DNA of 64,000 nucleotides. Source: an uncultured Clostridium sp. (GTDB lineage: Bacteria > Cyanobacteriota > Vampirovibrionia > Gastranaerophilales > Gastranaerophilaceae). The stretch spans positions 1 to 64,000 of the forward strand of contig CAJMDF010000003.1 of the NCBI GenBank assembly GCA_905212085.1. Reading direction: 5' to 3'. Both the position numbers and the translations under genes were made by a program. The notes under the pieces are model-generated. The model saw only the letters and a list, made by a program, of their open reading frames with translations. It was not told the origin of the DNA and did no database searches. Below, piece after piece: positions 30,032 to 38,889 of the stretch; positions within the stretch are counted from its first letter, which is position 1; every line of letters begins with the position of its first letter.

Positions 30032-31378
30032 ATGGAAGGATTAGATACAAGCAGACTTGATGATTTAAAGCTAAAAGTAAAAGATAAGCTTGACCAGACA
30101 GAATTGTTTCGTTTTAAAGGAACTGTATCAAAGCTTTTAGGTTTAACTGTTGAGGTTAAGTTACCAGGGTTAAAGGTCGGTGATTTATGCTATATTGAAA
30201 CCAAAGATGGTAGAAAGAAACCTGCTGAAGTGCAAGCTTTTAAAGGAGAAGCTGCTCAATTACTATTGTTATATGATGGGGAAGGAATCGGTCAGGGAAG
30301 TTTAGTTACTTCAACCGGTAAGCCGATTATAATTCCTGTTGGTGATTTTTTGTTGGGTCGTTTGATTAATCCTATGGGAGAACCTATAGACGGCAAACCT
30401 TTAGATACTACAGGTGCAACCTGGAGACCGGTTGAGGGGCCTCCTCCAGGACCATTTGAAAGACCGATTATTACAGAGATATTTTCAACAGGTGTAAGAG
30501 CTATAGACAGTTGTATGACAATGGGTTGTGGCCAGCGTCTAGGACTTTTTGCAGGATCTGGAGTTGGTAAAAGTACATTGCTTGGTATGATTGCGAGAAA
30601 CTCAGATGCCGATGTAAACGTAGTAGCGCTGATTGGAGAACGTGGACGTGAGGTTAAGGAATTCGTCGAAGATGCTTTAGGTGAGCAGGGGATGGCAAAA
30701 TCCGTTTTAGTATGCTCCACGGGAGATCAGCCTCCATTGATTCGTCAAAAAGCTCTTTTGACTGCAACTGCGGTGTGTGAATATTTTAGAGATCAGGGTA
30801 AAAAAGTATTTTTAATGACAGATACTGTTACTCGTTGTGCTATGGCTGGTCGTGAAGTTGGGTTATCTTTAGGTGAACCTCCTACAATGAAAGGTTATCC
30901 ACCTTCTATTTTTTCATGGCTGCAAAAGGTTTTGGAACGTGCAGGTAATAGTCCTAAAGGATCTGTTACAGCTTTATATACAGTGTTAATGGAAGGTGAC
31001 GATATTTCAGATCCTATTGTAGATATTGTGCGTGGTATTGTAGACGGTCACATTTTCTTGTCAAGAAAAGTTGCAGAAATGAACCATTATCCAGCAATTG
31101 ATGTTTTGGGTAGTATTTCAAGGCTTATGTCCTCTATTGTTACACCTGAGCATAGAGAAGCTGCAGGAAAAATGCGTACTATTATGTCATTGTATCGGGA
31201 AAATAAAGATTTGATTGATGTTGGGATGTATCAGCCCGGGTCAAATCCAAGACTTGATGTTGCAATTGAGATGATGCCTAAAATTAATGCCTTTTTACAG
31301 CAAAGAACATCAGACATTGTGAGTATGGATACTACGGTAAGTACTCTTATTGATATGATGAAAGATGTAAATATTTAA
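30032..31378 (+). CDS. Type III secretion/flagellar-type ATPase (SctN/FliI family)
   Basis: About 448 residues. N-terminal beta-barrel (GTVSKLLGLTVEVKLPGLKV), then the F1-like ATPase domain with LGRLINPMGEPIDG, Walker A GLFAGSGVGKST near residue 170-178, VALIGERGREVKEF, DTVTRCAMAGREV and the C-terminal MPKINAFLQQRTSDIV. In type III systems this hexamer sits under the export gate and unfolds substrates. An in-frame ATG at 30014 lies ahead of the -10 box, so 30032 is preferred. No FliH, FliJ or gate membrane genes adjoin it. The only other type III-like piece in the window is the FlhA-C protein at 15894. Confidence 0.92.
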   Translation: MEGLDTSRLDDLKLKVKDKLDQTELFRFKGTVSKLLGLTVEVKLPGLKVGDLCYIETKDGRKKPAEVQAFKGEAAQLLLLYDGEGIGQGSLVTSTGKPIIIPVGDFLLGRLINPMGEPIDGKPLDTTGATWRPVEGPPPGPFERPIITEIFSTGVRAIDSCMTMGCGQRLGLFAGSGVGKSTLLGMIARNSDADVNVVALIGERGREVKEFVEDALGEQGMAKSVLVCSTGDQPPLIRQKALLTATAVCEYFRDQGKKVFLMTDTVTRCAMAGREVGLSLGEPPTMKGYPPSIFSWLQKVLERAGNSPKGSVTALYTVLMEGDDISDPIVDIVRGIVDGHIFLSRKVAEMNHYPAIDVLGSISRLMSSIVTPEHREAAGKMRTIMSLYRENKDLIDVGMYQPGSNPRLDVAIEMMPKINAFLQQRTSDIVSMDTTVSTLIDMMKDVNI

Positions 31379-31420
31379 TAAATTCTTTTTGTGGTATAAT
31401 TTTCGGGAAAGGAAATTGTT

Positions 31421-32230
31421 ATGAATATACCGCAAAATTTTGTCCCCGCAATGTTAATTACTTTATTTGCAGGTTTGTCTACTGCAATTGGTGGAGGGAT
31501 TGCATTTGTTGTAAAAAAAGATAATTTAAAAGCTTTGTCTGTAGGATTAGGATTTTCTGCAGGAGTTATGGTATTTGTATCTTTTATGGATATGCTGCCA
31601 GAAGCAGATAAACTATTATCAATGAATTTCCCGCATACTCATGATTGGTTGACATTTGCAGGGTTTATTATCGGTATTATTGTTGCAATTTTAATAGATT
31701 ATTTCTTACCTGATCATATTGATACTGAAGAAGTTTTGAATCCTGACGATCCAAGTCATTATGATAATAAGATTACAAAAATAAAAAGAGCAGGGTTATT
31801 TACAGCGATTGCAATTTGTGTTCATAACTTCCCTGAAGGAATGGCTACATTTTTTACAACTACTCAAAATATAACTTTAGGGTTATCTGTCGGAATAGCT
31901 ATTGCTATTCATAATATTCCTGAAGGTATTGCCGTTGCATTGCCTATGTATCATGTTACAGGGAAAAAACGATATGCAATGTTGTATGCCGCATTATCAG
32001 GGATTACAGAGCCGATTGGGGCATTAGTCGGAATGTTTATTTTTGGATTATTTTTGCCTCAGATTTTGGTTGGAGTGTTAATGGCAGCTGTTGCTGGTAT
32101 TATGATTTATATTTCATTTGATACCCTGTTACCGCTTGCTAAAGAGTATGGAGATTGGCACCAGTCTATAGTTGGAATTCTTTCAGGAATTCTTGTAATT
32201 TGGGTTAGTCTTATATTAATTGGAGCTTAG
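31421..32230 (+). CDS. zupT: ZIP-family metal transporter
   Basis: A 269-residue membrane protein with eight predicted spans and the two ZIP metal motifs, HNFPEGMA and HNIPEGIA, in spans 4 and 5. The acidic/His loop between spans 3 and 4 is present. It imports zinc and related divalent metals. TATAAT at 31395-31400 and GGAAAGGAAA precede ATG. It is the first gene of a tight unit with the methyltransferase (2-base gap) and the radical SAM gene. Confidence 0.93.
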   Translation: MNIPQNFVPAMLITLFAGLSTAIGGGIAFVVKKDNLKALSVGLGFSAGVMVFVSFMDMLPEADKLLSMNFPHTHDWLTFAGFIIGIIVAILIDYFLPDHIDTEEVLNPDDPSHYDNKITKIKRAGLFTAIAICVHNFPEGMATFFTTTQNITLGLSVGIAIAIHNIPEGIAVALPMYHVTGKKRYAMLYAALSGITEPIGALVGMFIFGLFLPQILVGVLMAAVAGIMIYISFDTLLPLAKEYGDWHQSIVGILSGILVIWVSLILIGA

Positions 32231-32232
32231 TT

Positions 32233-32967
32233 ATGGTAAATAAATTATTTAATTGTTTAAAAAATAGATTAAATAATTTTATATTAGGTGATAAATTTTA
32301 TTTACGTAACGATGTTACATTAGCTAAAAATATTGCACATGATAAATGGCAGGATTATTTAATTAAATTGGCTAATAAAAATCATTGGAGAGTGTTAGAA
32401 ATCGGTAGTAGAGAAGTAACGAGTGCTTCTTCAATGCGCGATAGATTGTGTAATGCTGAATATGTAGGATTTGATTTTTATCCGGGTGCCAATGTTGATG
32501 TAGTAGGTGATGTGCACAAACTGTCAAGTTATTTTAATGGAGAAAAATTTGATTTAATTTTTACATCAGCCTGTTTCGAACATTTTGCTATGCCTTGGAT
32601 TGCATCTCAGGAAATAGTTAAGTTATTGAAAGTTGGCGGATATATTTTTGTAGAAACTCATTATAGTTATTCATCTCATGAAAGGCCTTGGCATTATTTT
32701 CAGTTTAGTGAAAATGCATTAGAGGTTTTATTTAATAGAGAAATGGGTATTGAATGCATTGAAAAAGGCGTTTCAAACCCATTGGTCGCAAGGTTTTCTA
32801 AATATGCTGCAAAGTATCTAAGAAAACATAAAGTCCCAGGGATGTATTGTCACAGTGAATTTTTTGGTAAGAAGTTTAAGGATGTTGATGATTTTAATTG
32901 GTATAATGTGAATGTTGAAGATATTTATAGAGGGACAAAATACATTGAGCCCAATGAATCGATTTAG
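32233..32967 (+). CDS. Class I SAM-dependent methyltransferase
   Basis: A 244-residue protein with the SAM-binding glycine-type motif WRVLEIGSREVTSASSMRD (about 53-71), the acidic strand end GFDFYPG, FDLIFTSACFEHF and LLKVGGYIFVETH. This is the Methyltransf_11 layout. The start follows the zupT stop by 2 bases. The substrate is not evident; the next gene encodes a radical SAM/SPASM protein, which suggests a modification pathway, but no small precursor peptide gene is apparent between them. Confidence 0.88.
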   Translation: MVNKLFNCLKNRLNNFILGDKFYLRNDVTLAKNIAHDKWQDYLIKLANKNHWRVLEIGSREVTSASSMRDRLCNAEYVGFDFYPGANVDVVGDVHKLSSYFNGEKFDLIFTSACFEHFAMPWIASQEIVKLLKVGGYIFVETHYSYSSHERPWHYFQFSENALEVLFNREMGIECIEKGVSNPLVARFSKYAAKYLRKHKVPGMYCHSEFFGKKFKDVDDFNWYNVNVEDIYRGTKYIEPNESI

Positions 32968-32984
32968 TTATAAATAAAGGGAAA

Positions 32985-34058
32985 ATGATGGTTAATTTAT
33001 CTAATTTATTTGATATTGGAAGAAATTTATATGCGATGCCTGCTTATCATAGTAGGAGCGGACTTGCACCTATACCTTTGAGGTATTTTTTTGAATTGAC
33101 TTATCGTTGCAATTTGAATTGTCCTTATTGCTATGTAGGAAGTGATAGGATAAAAGATGAATTAACAACTGAGGATTGGTATAGAATTATTGATCAGATT
33201 CCTTGGTATTCTTTTGTTACGTTGGTTGGCGGTGAGCCTTTAGTTAGAAAAGATTTTATTGATATTTTAATGAAGACATCTAAAAAAACGTTTGGGAAAT
33301 TGAATGTTGTCTCTAATGGAATTTTAATAAATGATGAAATTATTGATGCTTTTATAAAAAGTAAAATGATGCTTTTATCAGTATCTTTGGACGGATATGG
33401 GAAAAATCATGATTTGAACAGAGCAAAAGACGGAATTTGGGATAAAATTATGAACAATTTTGATAATATGAATTCCCGTAAAAAACGCCCAATGATTGAT
33501 ATTAAGACAATTGTATTAGAAAATAATCTTGATGATTTAGTCAAATTATACAAAATGTGTGATGAAAAGAATTTTAACTTTTTATCAATTTCTTTTTTAA
33601 GAAATAACAATTTGAAACAAAATTCAGTTCTTTTTGATAGTTTTGTTCCTGAATTTAATGCTAATTATCCTATTGAAAAATATTTTGATATGGAGCATTT
33701 TAAGGAAGTTTATAAAGAATTGGAATCATTAAGCAAAAAGTCAAAAGTTAAAATTAGATTTTCTCCAAAGTTTGAGTATGCTAAAGATCCGCTTGCAAAA
33801 ATTGAGGAATTTTTTAATACTCCAGCAGACAAGCCTGTGTCAGCAATATATAAACCTTGTATGTATCCGTATTCAAATATGATGATTACTCCTGCAGGGG
33901 ATGTCTATCCTTGTTTGTCGCAAAAAATCGGTAATGTTAAAGATATGAAAATTAAAGATGTATTTAACTTGCCACATTACAGATGTTTCAGGAAAAATTT
34001 AAAAGCAGCAAAAGTATTTGGTGCATGTCAAATGTGTTGTGAGCTTTGTGTTAAATAA
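32985..34058 (+). CDS. Radical SAM/SPASM-type protein
   Basis: A 357-residue protein with the radical SAM motif CNLNCPYC (CxxxCxxC) in FFELTYRCNLNCPYCYVG, then LVGGEPLVRKDF and SVSLDGYGKNHD. The C-terminus has extra Cys in PCMYPYSNMMITPAGDVYPC and GACQMCCELCVK, typical of SPASM auxiliary clusters. Such enzymes modify peptides, or enzymes through maturation. It lies 17 bases after the methyltransferase. The substrate is unknown. It is the last clearly host-type gene before the phage-like cassette. Confidence 0.9.
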   Translation: MMVNLSNLFDIGRNLYAMPAYHSRSGLAPIPLRYFFELTYRCNLNCPYCYVGSDRIKDELTTEDWYRIIDQIPWYSFVTLVGGEPLVRKDFIDILMKTSKKTFGKLNVVSNGILINDEIIDAFIKSKMMLLSVSLDGYGKNHDLNRAKDGIWDKIMNNFDNMNSRKKRPMIDIKTIVLENNLDDLVKLYKMCDEKNFNFLSISFLRNNNLKQNSVLFDSFVPEFNANYPIEKYFDMEHFKEVYKELESLSKKSKVKIRFSPKFEYAKDPLAKIEEFFNTPADKPVSAIYKPCMYPYSNMMITPAGDVYPCLSQKIGNVKDMKIKDVFNLPHYRCFRKNLKAAKVFGACQMCCELCVK

Positions 34059-34208
34059 TTTTATCCATGAAAACATGGACATGTTCCTATCAATATAGAA
34101 TCGTGGACTTTTCAATTTTTCAATATAGGTTATACTGAAAATGTAGTTAAGGTTCACGCCCGAAAGATGGCAAAAATCGTTTACTATATTGGGTTAGGGG
34201 ATAGTAAC
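34059..34208 (+). promoter_or_regulatory. Cassette left-edge intergenic region
   Basis: Contains the inverted repeat TCCATG-AAAA-CATGGA at 34065-34080 and the direct repeat TCAATATAG twice, 31 bases apart. These could be operator or boundary sites. No T-run follows the hairpin, so it is not a convincing terminator. No gene seen. Confidence 0.35.
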
Positions 34209-34589
34209 ATGGGATATATTCATTGTTGCGGCGCCTTGCATAAAACAAGGACGTATAGACTTGCGCCAAAAGAGCAGTTTATAATTTGCGAACTTGATTA
34301 TCTTTCTAAATGCCCTGTTTGCGGACATACAGTGGTTCAGCTTACAAGGGTTGACAAAGATGATAATATATCTGTTGTCAGGAAAGTTAATAAAAAAGCT
34401 AAAGATTTTTTTGAAAAATTAAAAAATTTTATTTTATATGAAGTTCGCCCAATAAAATACAATAAGATGAATTATGGGAAATTTTATCTTAATTACAACG
34501 AATTTGGTGTAAAAAAAAGATGTTATTCCAATTTAAGAGCATTAAAAATTGGATTGGCAGAAAATAAAGATTTAAAAATCAATCTTTAA
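34209..34589 (+). CDS. Zinc-ribbon protein at the cassette edge
   Basis: About 126 residues. CC near the N-terminus (YIHCCGALHKT) and CPVCGH at about 36-41 suggest a zinc ribbon; the C-terminal half is basic and helical. The frame is open back to 34167, but AGGGGA lies 7 bases before the ATG at 34209. It is followed by a strong terminator, so it is a separate transcript from the structural genes. Similar small zinc-ribbon proteins accompany phages, but no function is known. Confidence 0.72.
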   Translation: MGYIHCCGALHKTRTYRLAPKEQFIICELDYLSKCPVCGHTVVQLTRVDKDDNISVVRKVNKKAKDFFEKLKNFILYEVRPIKYNKMNYGKFYLNYNEFGVKKRCYSNLRALKIGLAENKDLKINL

Positions 34590-34605
34590 AATTATCTTAC
34601 TCTCT

Positions 34606-34633
34606 GGGCGGATTACCCGCCCTATTTTTTTTT
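34606..34633 (+). terminator. Terminator after zinc-ribbon gene
   Basis: Stem GGGCGG/CCGCCC followed by a run of nine T. It separates the zinc-ribbon gene from the LuxR-type gene. Confidence 0.92.
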
Positions 34634-34713
34634 GAACGGAAATATTATGAATAGAATTTTTATATTTTTTAGTATGCTAATTGTAAAATTGATAATAAAG
34701 GGAATTAGGAAAA

Positions 34714-34968
34714 ATGGCACTATCTCCAAAGGAACTTAAAGTACTAACTTTGGTTGCACTGGGGTATTCTGATAAAGAAATCGGAGTCGAATTAAAAATA
34801 GCATATGGTACAGTCCGAAATCATATAGATAAAATTGTTTTAAAATTGAATGCTCAGAATAGAACTCATGCAGCCATTATTTATAAACTTACACATAAAG
34901 ATTGGTTAGAGGACGTTTATGAAAAGAATAATTATTCATTGGACTGCAGGAGGTTATTATCCGACTGA
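34714..34968 (+). CDS. LuxR/GerE-type HTH protein of the phage-like cassette
   Basis: An 84-residue stand-alone GerE-type DNA-binding domain: LSPKELKVLTLVALGYSDKE, IGVELKIAYGTVRNHIDKI. It has no receiver or ligand domain. Its last 50 bases overlap the start of the amidase gene in another frame, which indicates coupled expression. It may act as the activator of the late genes that follow, all of which are co-directional. That role is inferred from position. Confidence 0.85.
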   Translation: MALSPKELKVLTLVALGYSDKEIGVELKIAYGTVRNHIDKIVLKLNAQNRTHAAIIYKLTHKDWLEDVYEKNNYSLDCRRLLSD

Positions 34969-35410
34969 GTATGAAAAAGAGCATTATCATTTTTTGATTG
35001 ATAAAGATGGCAGTGTTCACAATGGAAAATTTAGACCTGAGGATAATGAAATTTGTAAGGTCGGAAAATATGCAGCCCATACAGGTGGCGGAAATACAGG
35101 GTCAATAGGTGTTGCAATTTGTGCAATGGCAGGTTTTGTAAATAAATCTTCTGTTGGGAAATATCCTATTTTAAAGAAGCAATTTGAAAAAACAATGGAA
35201 TTTTGTGCGGATCTTGTCAAGAAGTATAATTTATCAGTTACTCCACAGTCTGTTTTAACTCATTATGAATTTGGGATAAAAAATCCTAAAACAACCTCTG
35301 CAGGTAAAATTGATATTATTTATCTACCTCCTTACAGTTGGGTTGAAAAAAATGAGGTTGGCAGTTTTATTCGCTCAAAAGTTAAATGGTACAAATTAAA
35401 AGGAGTATAA
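34919..35410 (+). CDS. N-acetylmuramoyl-L-alanine amidase (endolysin)
   Basis: A 163-residue amidase of the T7-lysozyme/Amidase_2 type. Zinc ligand His in IIIHWTAGG at the N-terminus, the central KYAAHTGGGNTGSIGVAICAM, and a later LTHYEFG His with a downstream Lys in TTSAGKIDI complete the site. It cleaves the amide bond between MurNAc and L-Ala of peptidoglycan. There is no signal peptide, so release would need a holin; two small candidates lie at 37920 and 44754. It overlaps the HTH gene by 50 bases. Confidence 0.9.
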   Translation: MKRIIIHWTAGGYYPTEYEKEHYHFLIDKDGSVHNGKFRPEDNEICKVGKYAAHTGGGNTGSIGVAICAMAGFVNKSSVGKYPILKKQFEKTMEFCADLVKKYNLSVTPQSVLTHYEFGIKNPKTTSAGKIDIIYLPPYSWVEKNEVGSFIRSKVKWYKLKGV

Positions 35411-35415
35411 TTTTT

Positions 35416-36924
35416 ATGGAAGTTGCTTATTACAATTTATCCGGTGGAATAAATCAGGCATTAACTAAGACGGAATTAGGACTTGATACAAAGAAAATTT
35501 ATTGGGCTGATGCTGAAAACGTTGAAATTTTACAAAATAGAGGAATTGTCAGACAAAGTGGCAATTCTTTATTTTTAGAAATTGGGGAACAAATTACGGG
35601 GTTAGCTGAAATTTCCGCTTATGATAAAAATAAGTTGGTTATTACAACAGTATCAGGAAAGATTTATATTTATGATGAGGAACATGCTAAAAAAATATTA
35701 TTAGAAAAATCTTTATTAGGTGTTAAGCCTGTATTTTTAAATTTTTTAAACGGAATTTTAATTAATACTGAAGCTGATGGGTTATTCTATATAAAAAATA
35801 ATGAGAATTATGAAGTTGTAGAATGTGATTTAAAGGATTTGTCTGATAATACAGTTTTAGGTGCATCAATGTCCGTTTATAAGGGTAGAGTTTGGGTAGC
35901 TAAAGATGCTACGATATATTATTCTGCACTTGGAACTTATAATGATTTTACGACATCTGATGATGCCGGATATATTAATGAATTTCATACAGATACAGGC
36001 TCAATTACTGCATTAAAACCATACAAAGATTATTTAGCTGTTTACAAAGCCGATAGTGTCTACTTATTAAGTGGTACAAGTCCTGATGATTTTGCAATTT
36101 CTTTATTTGCAAATAAAGGTGCAGTAGGTGCTGATTCTATTGTAAATGTTGAAAATAAACAATATTTTTTAAGTAATGGTATTTTTGCTCTGGAACAAGT
36201 CGGAGAGTTAAATCAAATTCAATTGGGAAGTGAGATATCTCAAAAAATTAAGCAGGAATTTTCATCTTTTGGAAATTTGAAAAATACAATATGCTTGCAT
36301 TATGAAACCAAAAGTCAAATGTGGTTTTTCTTTCCATATGCAGATGATGATTATTTTCATACTGTCTGGATTAACGATTATGTGAATAAAGCTTGGTATA
36401 AAAGAGTTGTCCCACAAGATATTGTAACAGCTTGTATTTATAATAATTCAATTTATACAGCAGATAAAGATGGAAATATTTACAAGGAAGATTTTGGAAC
36501 TACTTTTAATGGTGAAGCAATCAACTTTATGTGGAAGTCGCCTTTTTTAGCTTTGTCTAATGCTCATCACAGAAAAATGATTGATGAATTCTATTTTTTA
36601 TTAGATACAGAATATGATAACAATTTTAATTTTTCTGTATACAAAGATTATGATAGTGAATATTCGGATGATATCGAAAAAATTTATTCCGTACATCAGG
36701 ATCACTTGATTTGGGCGGATGATGAAACATCTGATGATTTACCTTGTCATTGGACCCCTGATGATGCAAGTGTTCCTGTATGGTCTGTAAATAAAGATAC
36801 TATGGAGAAGGCTGAAATATCTGAATCAAATTATGCTGTTCAATTGTGTGTAATGGGAGAGGATATTACTCAATCTTGTGCAATTATCGGACTGCAATTT
36901 AGAGAAATTTATGAAGATGAATAA
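35416..36924 (+). CDS. Phage tail hub/DNA-stabilisation-type protein
   Basis: About 502 residues, beta-rich with repeated short strands and aromatic turns, e.g. YYNLSGGINQALTKTELGLD, GRVWVAKDATIYYSALG and QMWFFFPYADDDYFHTVWIN. The layout and position beside capsid and adaptor genes fit the propeller-like tail hub or packaged-DNA stabilisation proteins of P22-like podoviruses. This is a resemblance, not a clear match. AAAGGAG lies 10 bases before the ATG at 35416; the frame is open back to 35386, inside the amidase gene. Confidence 0.6.
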   Translation: MEVAYYNLSGGINQALTKTELGLDTKKIYWADAENVEILQNRGIVRQSGNSLFLEIGEQITGLAEISAYDKNKLVITTVSGKIYIYDEEHAKKILLEKSLLGVKPVFLNFLNGILINTEADGLFYIKNNENYEVVECDLKDLSDNTVLGASMSVYKGRVWVAKDATIYYSALGTYNDFTTSDDAGYINEFHTDTGSITALKPYKDYLAVYKADSVYLLSGTSPDDFAISLFANKGAVGADSIVNVENKQYFLSNGIFALEQVGELNQIQLGSEISQKIKQEFSSFGNLKNTICLHYETKSQMWFFFPYADDDYFHTVWINDYVNKAWYKRVVPQDIVTACIYNNSIYTADKDGNIYKEDFGTTFNGEAINFMWKSPFLALSNAHHRKMIDEFYFLLDTEYDNNFNFSVYKDYDSEYSDDIEKIYSVHQDHLIWADDETSDDLPCHWTPDDASVPVWSVNKDTMEKAEISESNYAVQLCVMGEDITQSCAIIGLQFREIYEDE

Positions 36925-36990
36925 ATTTATAATTTTACAATAACACCACTCATATTTTTATTTGTAGTTAGAAAAGAAAGGAAACGAAAA

Positions 36991-37842
36991 ATGACTGACA
37001 ATGCTTACTCTGCATTTATCCCGGAAATTTGGAGCCAAAAGCTTAATTATATGCTTTCAAAAGAATGTGTAATGCTCCAATGTGTTAACAGAAATTGGGA
37101 AGGTGAAATTAAAAATCAAGGAGATAAAGTAAAAATTATTACTCCTGCAGATGTTGCAATTTCAACATTGAGCACATCAAATATTACTTATGATGAATTG
37201 GAACCTACATCTCAAGATCTTGTAATTGATCAGAAAAAATTCTTTGCATTTAAGATTAATGATGTAGCTCAAGTTCAGGCTAATACTGATATTATGGAAG
37301 CTCATTTGAAAAATGCTAAAAAAGCTATTGAAGAAGTTCAAGATGCTTATATTTTGTCATTACACACAGAAGTTGATACAAAAAATGTTGTAGGTTCTGA
37401 AGAAGCTGCTGTAACTCTTGATAAATCTACTATTTATTCAAAATTTGTAGAACTAGCTCTATGTTTAAAAAATTCAAATGCAGTAACTACAGGGGTAAGA
37501 CCTTGGGTTGTAATTAACCCGACAATTGAATCTTATTTATTACAAAGTTCTGAATTTATCGGGGCTCATAATGTCGCTGATGAAACTTTAAGAGAAGGTG
37601 CAATCGGAAGAATTGCAGGCATGGATGTTTTAGTAAGTACAAATTTAGGAGATGTTGGCGGTAAATATTATGTATTAGCAGGTACAAATGAAGCTATTAC
37701 TTTTGCTTCTCAATTATCAAAAATTGAAAGCTTGAGAGATAAAGACAGTTTCTCTGATTTAGTAAGAGGTCTTTATTTGTATGGTGCAAAAGTAGTACAA
37801 CCGAAAGCTCTTGCAAAAATGGTTGTAACAGCTGCTGCATAA
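36991..37842 (+). CDS. Major capsid protein, HK97-fold type
   Basis: A 283-residue protein starting near the coat-protein pattern AFIPEIWSQKLNYMLSKECV. It then has EIKNQGDKVKIITPADVAIS and ELEPTSQDLVIDQKKFFAFK, typical of P22/HK97-like coat proteins, and a C-terminal LYLYGAKVVQPKALAKMVV. It is short for the family and has no obvious N-terminal scaffold domain. GAAAGGAAA precedes ATG. It is followed by a strong hairpin terminator, which may raise its level above downstream genes. Confidence 0.82.
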   Translation: MTDNAYSAFIPEIWSQKLNYMLSKECVMLQCVNRNWEGEIKNQGDKVKIITPADVAISTLSTSNITYDELEPTSQDLVIDQKKFFAFKINDVAQVQANTDIMEAHLKNAKKAIEEVQDAYILSLHTEVDTKNVVGSEEAAVTLDKSTIYSKFVELALCLKNSNAVTTGVRPWVVINPTIESYLLQSSEFIGAHNVADETLREGAIGRIAGMDVLVSTNLGDVGGKYYVLAGTNEAITFASQLSKIESLRDKDSFSDLVRGLYLYGAKVVQPKALAKMVVTAAA

Positions 37843-37858
37843 AATTTATCCATACCCC

Positions 37859-37898
37859 ATAATGCATCTTCAAAAATTTATATGCGAAGATGCATTAT
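37859..37898 (+). terminator. Hairpin after the capsid gene
   Basis: A 13-bp perfect stem, ATAATGCATCTTC (37859-37871) with GAAGATGCATTAT (37886-37898), then TTT. Likely a partial terminator or mRNA end stabiliser, allowing read-through to the next genes. Confidence 0.8.
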
Positions 37899-37919
37899 TT
37901 TAAAATAATGAGGTTAATT

Positions 37920-38156
37920 ATGTTTGATAACTTAAAAGAAAAAATAAAAGAGCTTGCTAAAACTGCTGTAGTTAAAGCGGAAGAAGCATTAGGAAGTAAT
38001 AAAGGTCAGCAAAAAAAAGAAATGGCTATCAAGTATATTGTTGAAAAAATCCCAGTTCCTGCTCTTTTTAAACCGATTATTTCATTGTTATTATCCTCTT
38101 TTATTGATGATGCAATAGAATTAGCGGTTGAATATATGAAAAATGAGGTACTTTAA
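37920..38156 (+). CDS. Small amphipathic phage protein, possible holin
   Basis: About 78 residues: a charged helix (FDNLKEKIKELAKTAVVKAE, EALGSNKGQQKKEMAIKYIV) followed by a hydrophobic C-terminal part (VPALFKPIISLLLSSFIDDA). The lay-out recalls LLH-type holins or other small lysis or morphogenesis proteins. GAGG precedes the ATG at 37920; the frame is open back to 37890, inside the hairpin. It is 2 bases from the next gene. Function uncertain. Confidence 0.6.
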   Translation: MFDNLKEKIKELAKTAVVKAEEALGSNKGQQKKEMAIKYIVEKIPVPALFKPIISLLLSSFIDDAIELAVEYMKNEVL

Positions 38157-38158
38157 TT

Positions 38159-38812
38159 ATGAATGAACAAAATATACAAAATCTTTCATCCTATGCCGGT
38201 AATCAACAAGCGGTATCAGGTGTTCAACAACCTGTAAATAATGATGCAGAATCTGTAAAACAAATGGCTGTAAATGATTTAAAAACTATTAAAAATCTTG
38301 TGCAATCAGGGGTTATGACCCAAGAACAAGGACAAAATTTAATGAATTATGTTACACAAAAGGCGTTTGAAAAGTATACATTATGTCAACAAGGTCAAAC
38401 ACCTCAAAATGCACTTCAACAGCCAGTTGCTCCACAACAAGCTCAACTACAGGGCAATGCTACAACTCCTGATTTCTTTAATCAAGATGGTAGAATTGAT
38501 GTTTATAATTATTTGAAAAATTCTAATATCGCTTTAGATCAGGATGAAATCTCGAAAATATCAGCTTTGATAGAAAATATTGAAAATACTGCTGTTGAAA
38601 GATATTTGAGAGAGTTACAACACGAAAAAACATTAAATAACGAAAATGAAACCGCAAAACAGAGATTGAGAGCTAATGCTCAAAATTCAGGATCTGACGG
38701 TGTAAAAAATTTGGTTTTCACTCGTGAACAAATCGGCAAAATGAGTGGTGCGGAATTTGCTAAGTACGAAAGTGCGATTATGGATCAATTAAGAAAAGGT
38801 CTTATAAAATAG
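38159..38812 (+). CDS. Scaffold-like Gln-rich phage protein
   Basis: A 217-residue protein, hydrophilic, Gln/Asn-rich in the first 100 residues (QQPVNNDAESVKQMAVNDLK, LQQPVAPQQAQLQGNATTPD). A central helical part follows, then a charged C-terminus (FAKYESAIMDQLRKGLIK). Low complexity, high charge and position next to the capsid gene fit a scaffolding protein, although scaffold genes more often precede the coat gene. No sequence-level match is claimed. Confidence 0.6.
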   Translation: MNEQNIQNLSSYAGNQQAVSGVQQPVNNDAESVKQMAVNDLKTIKNLVQSGVMTQEQGQNLMNYVTQKAFEKYTLCQQGQTPQNALQQPVAPQQAQLQGNATTPDFFNQDGRIDVYNYLKNSNIALDQDEISKISALIENIENTAVERYLRELQHEKTLNNENETAKQRLRANAQNSGSDGVKNLVFTREQIGKMSGAEFAKYESAIMDQLRKGLIK

Positions 38813-38835
38813 CAATATTCAAAAAATCTTTGTAG

Positions 38836-38867
38836 AAAAAACAGTCTTTTTTAAGGCTGTTTTTTCT
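38836..38867 (+). terminator. Hairpin terminator after scaffold-like gene
   Basis: Stem AAAACAGTC/GGCTGTTTT (one G-T pair) ending in a T-run. Confidence 0.8.
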
Positions 38868-38889
38868 TGAAGATTAAGAAAGGAAATGT

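Noticed and set aside
32967..34058. RiPP biosynthetic cluster based on the radical SAM/SPASM gene
   Set aside because: No precursor peptide, protease or exporter gene is recognisable nearby.
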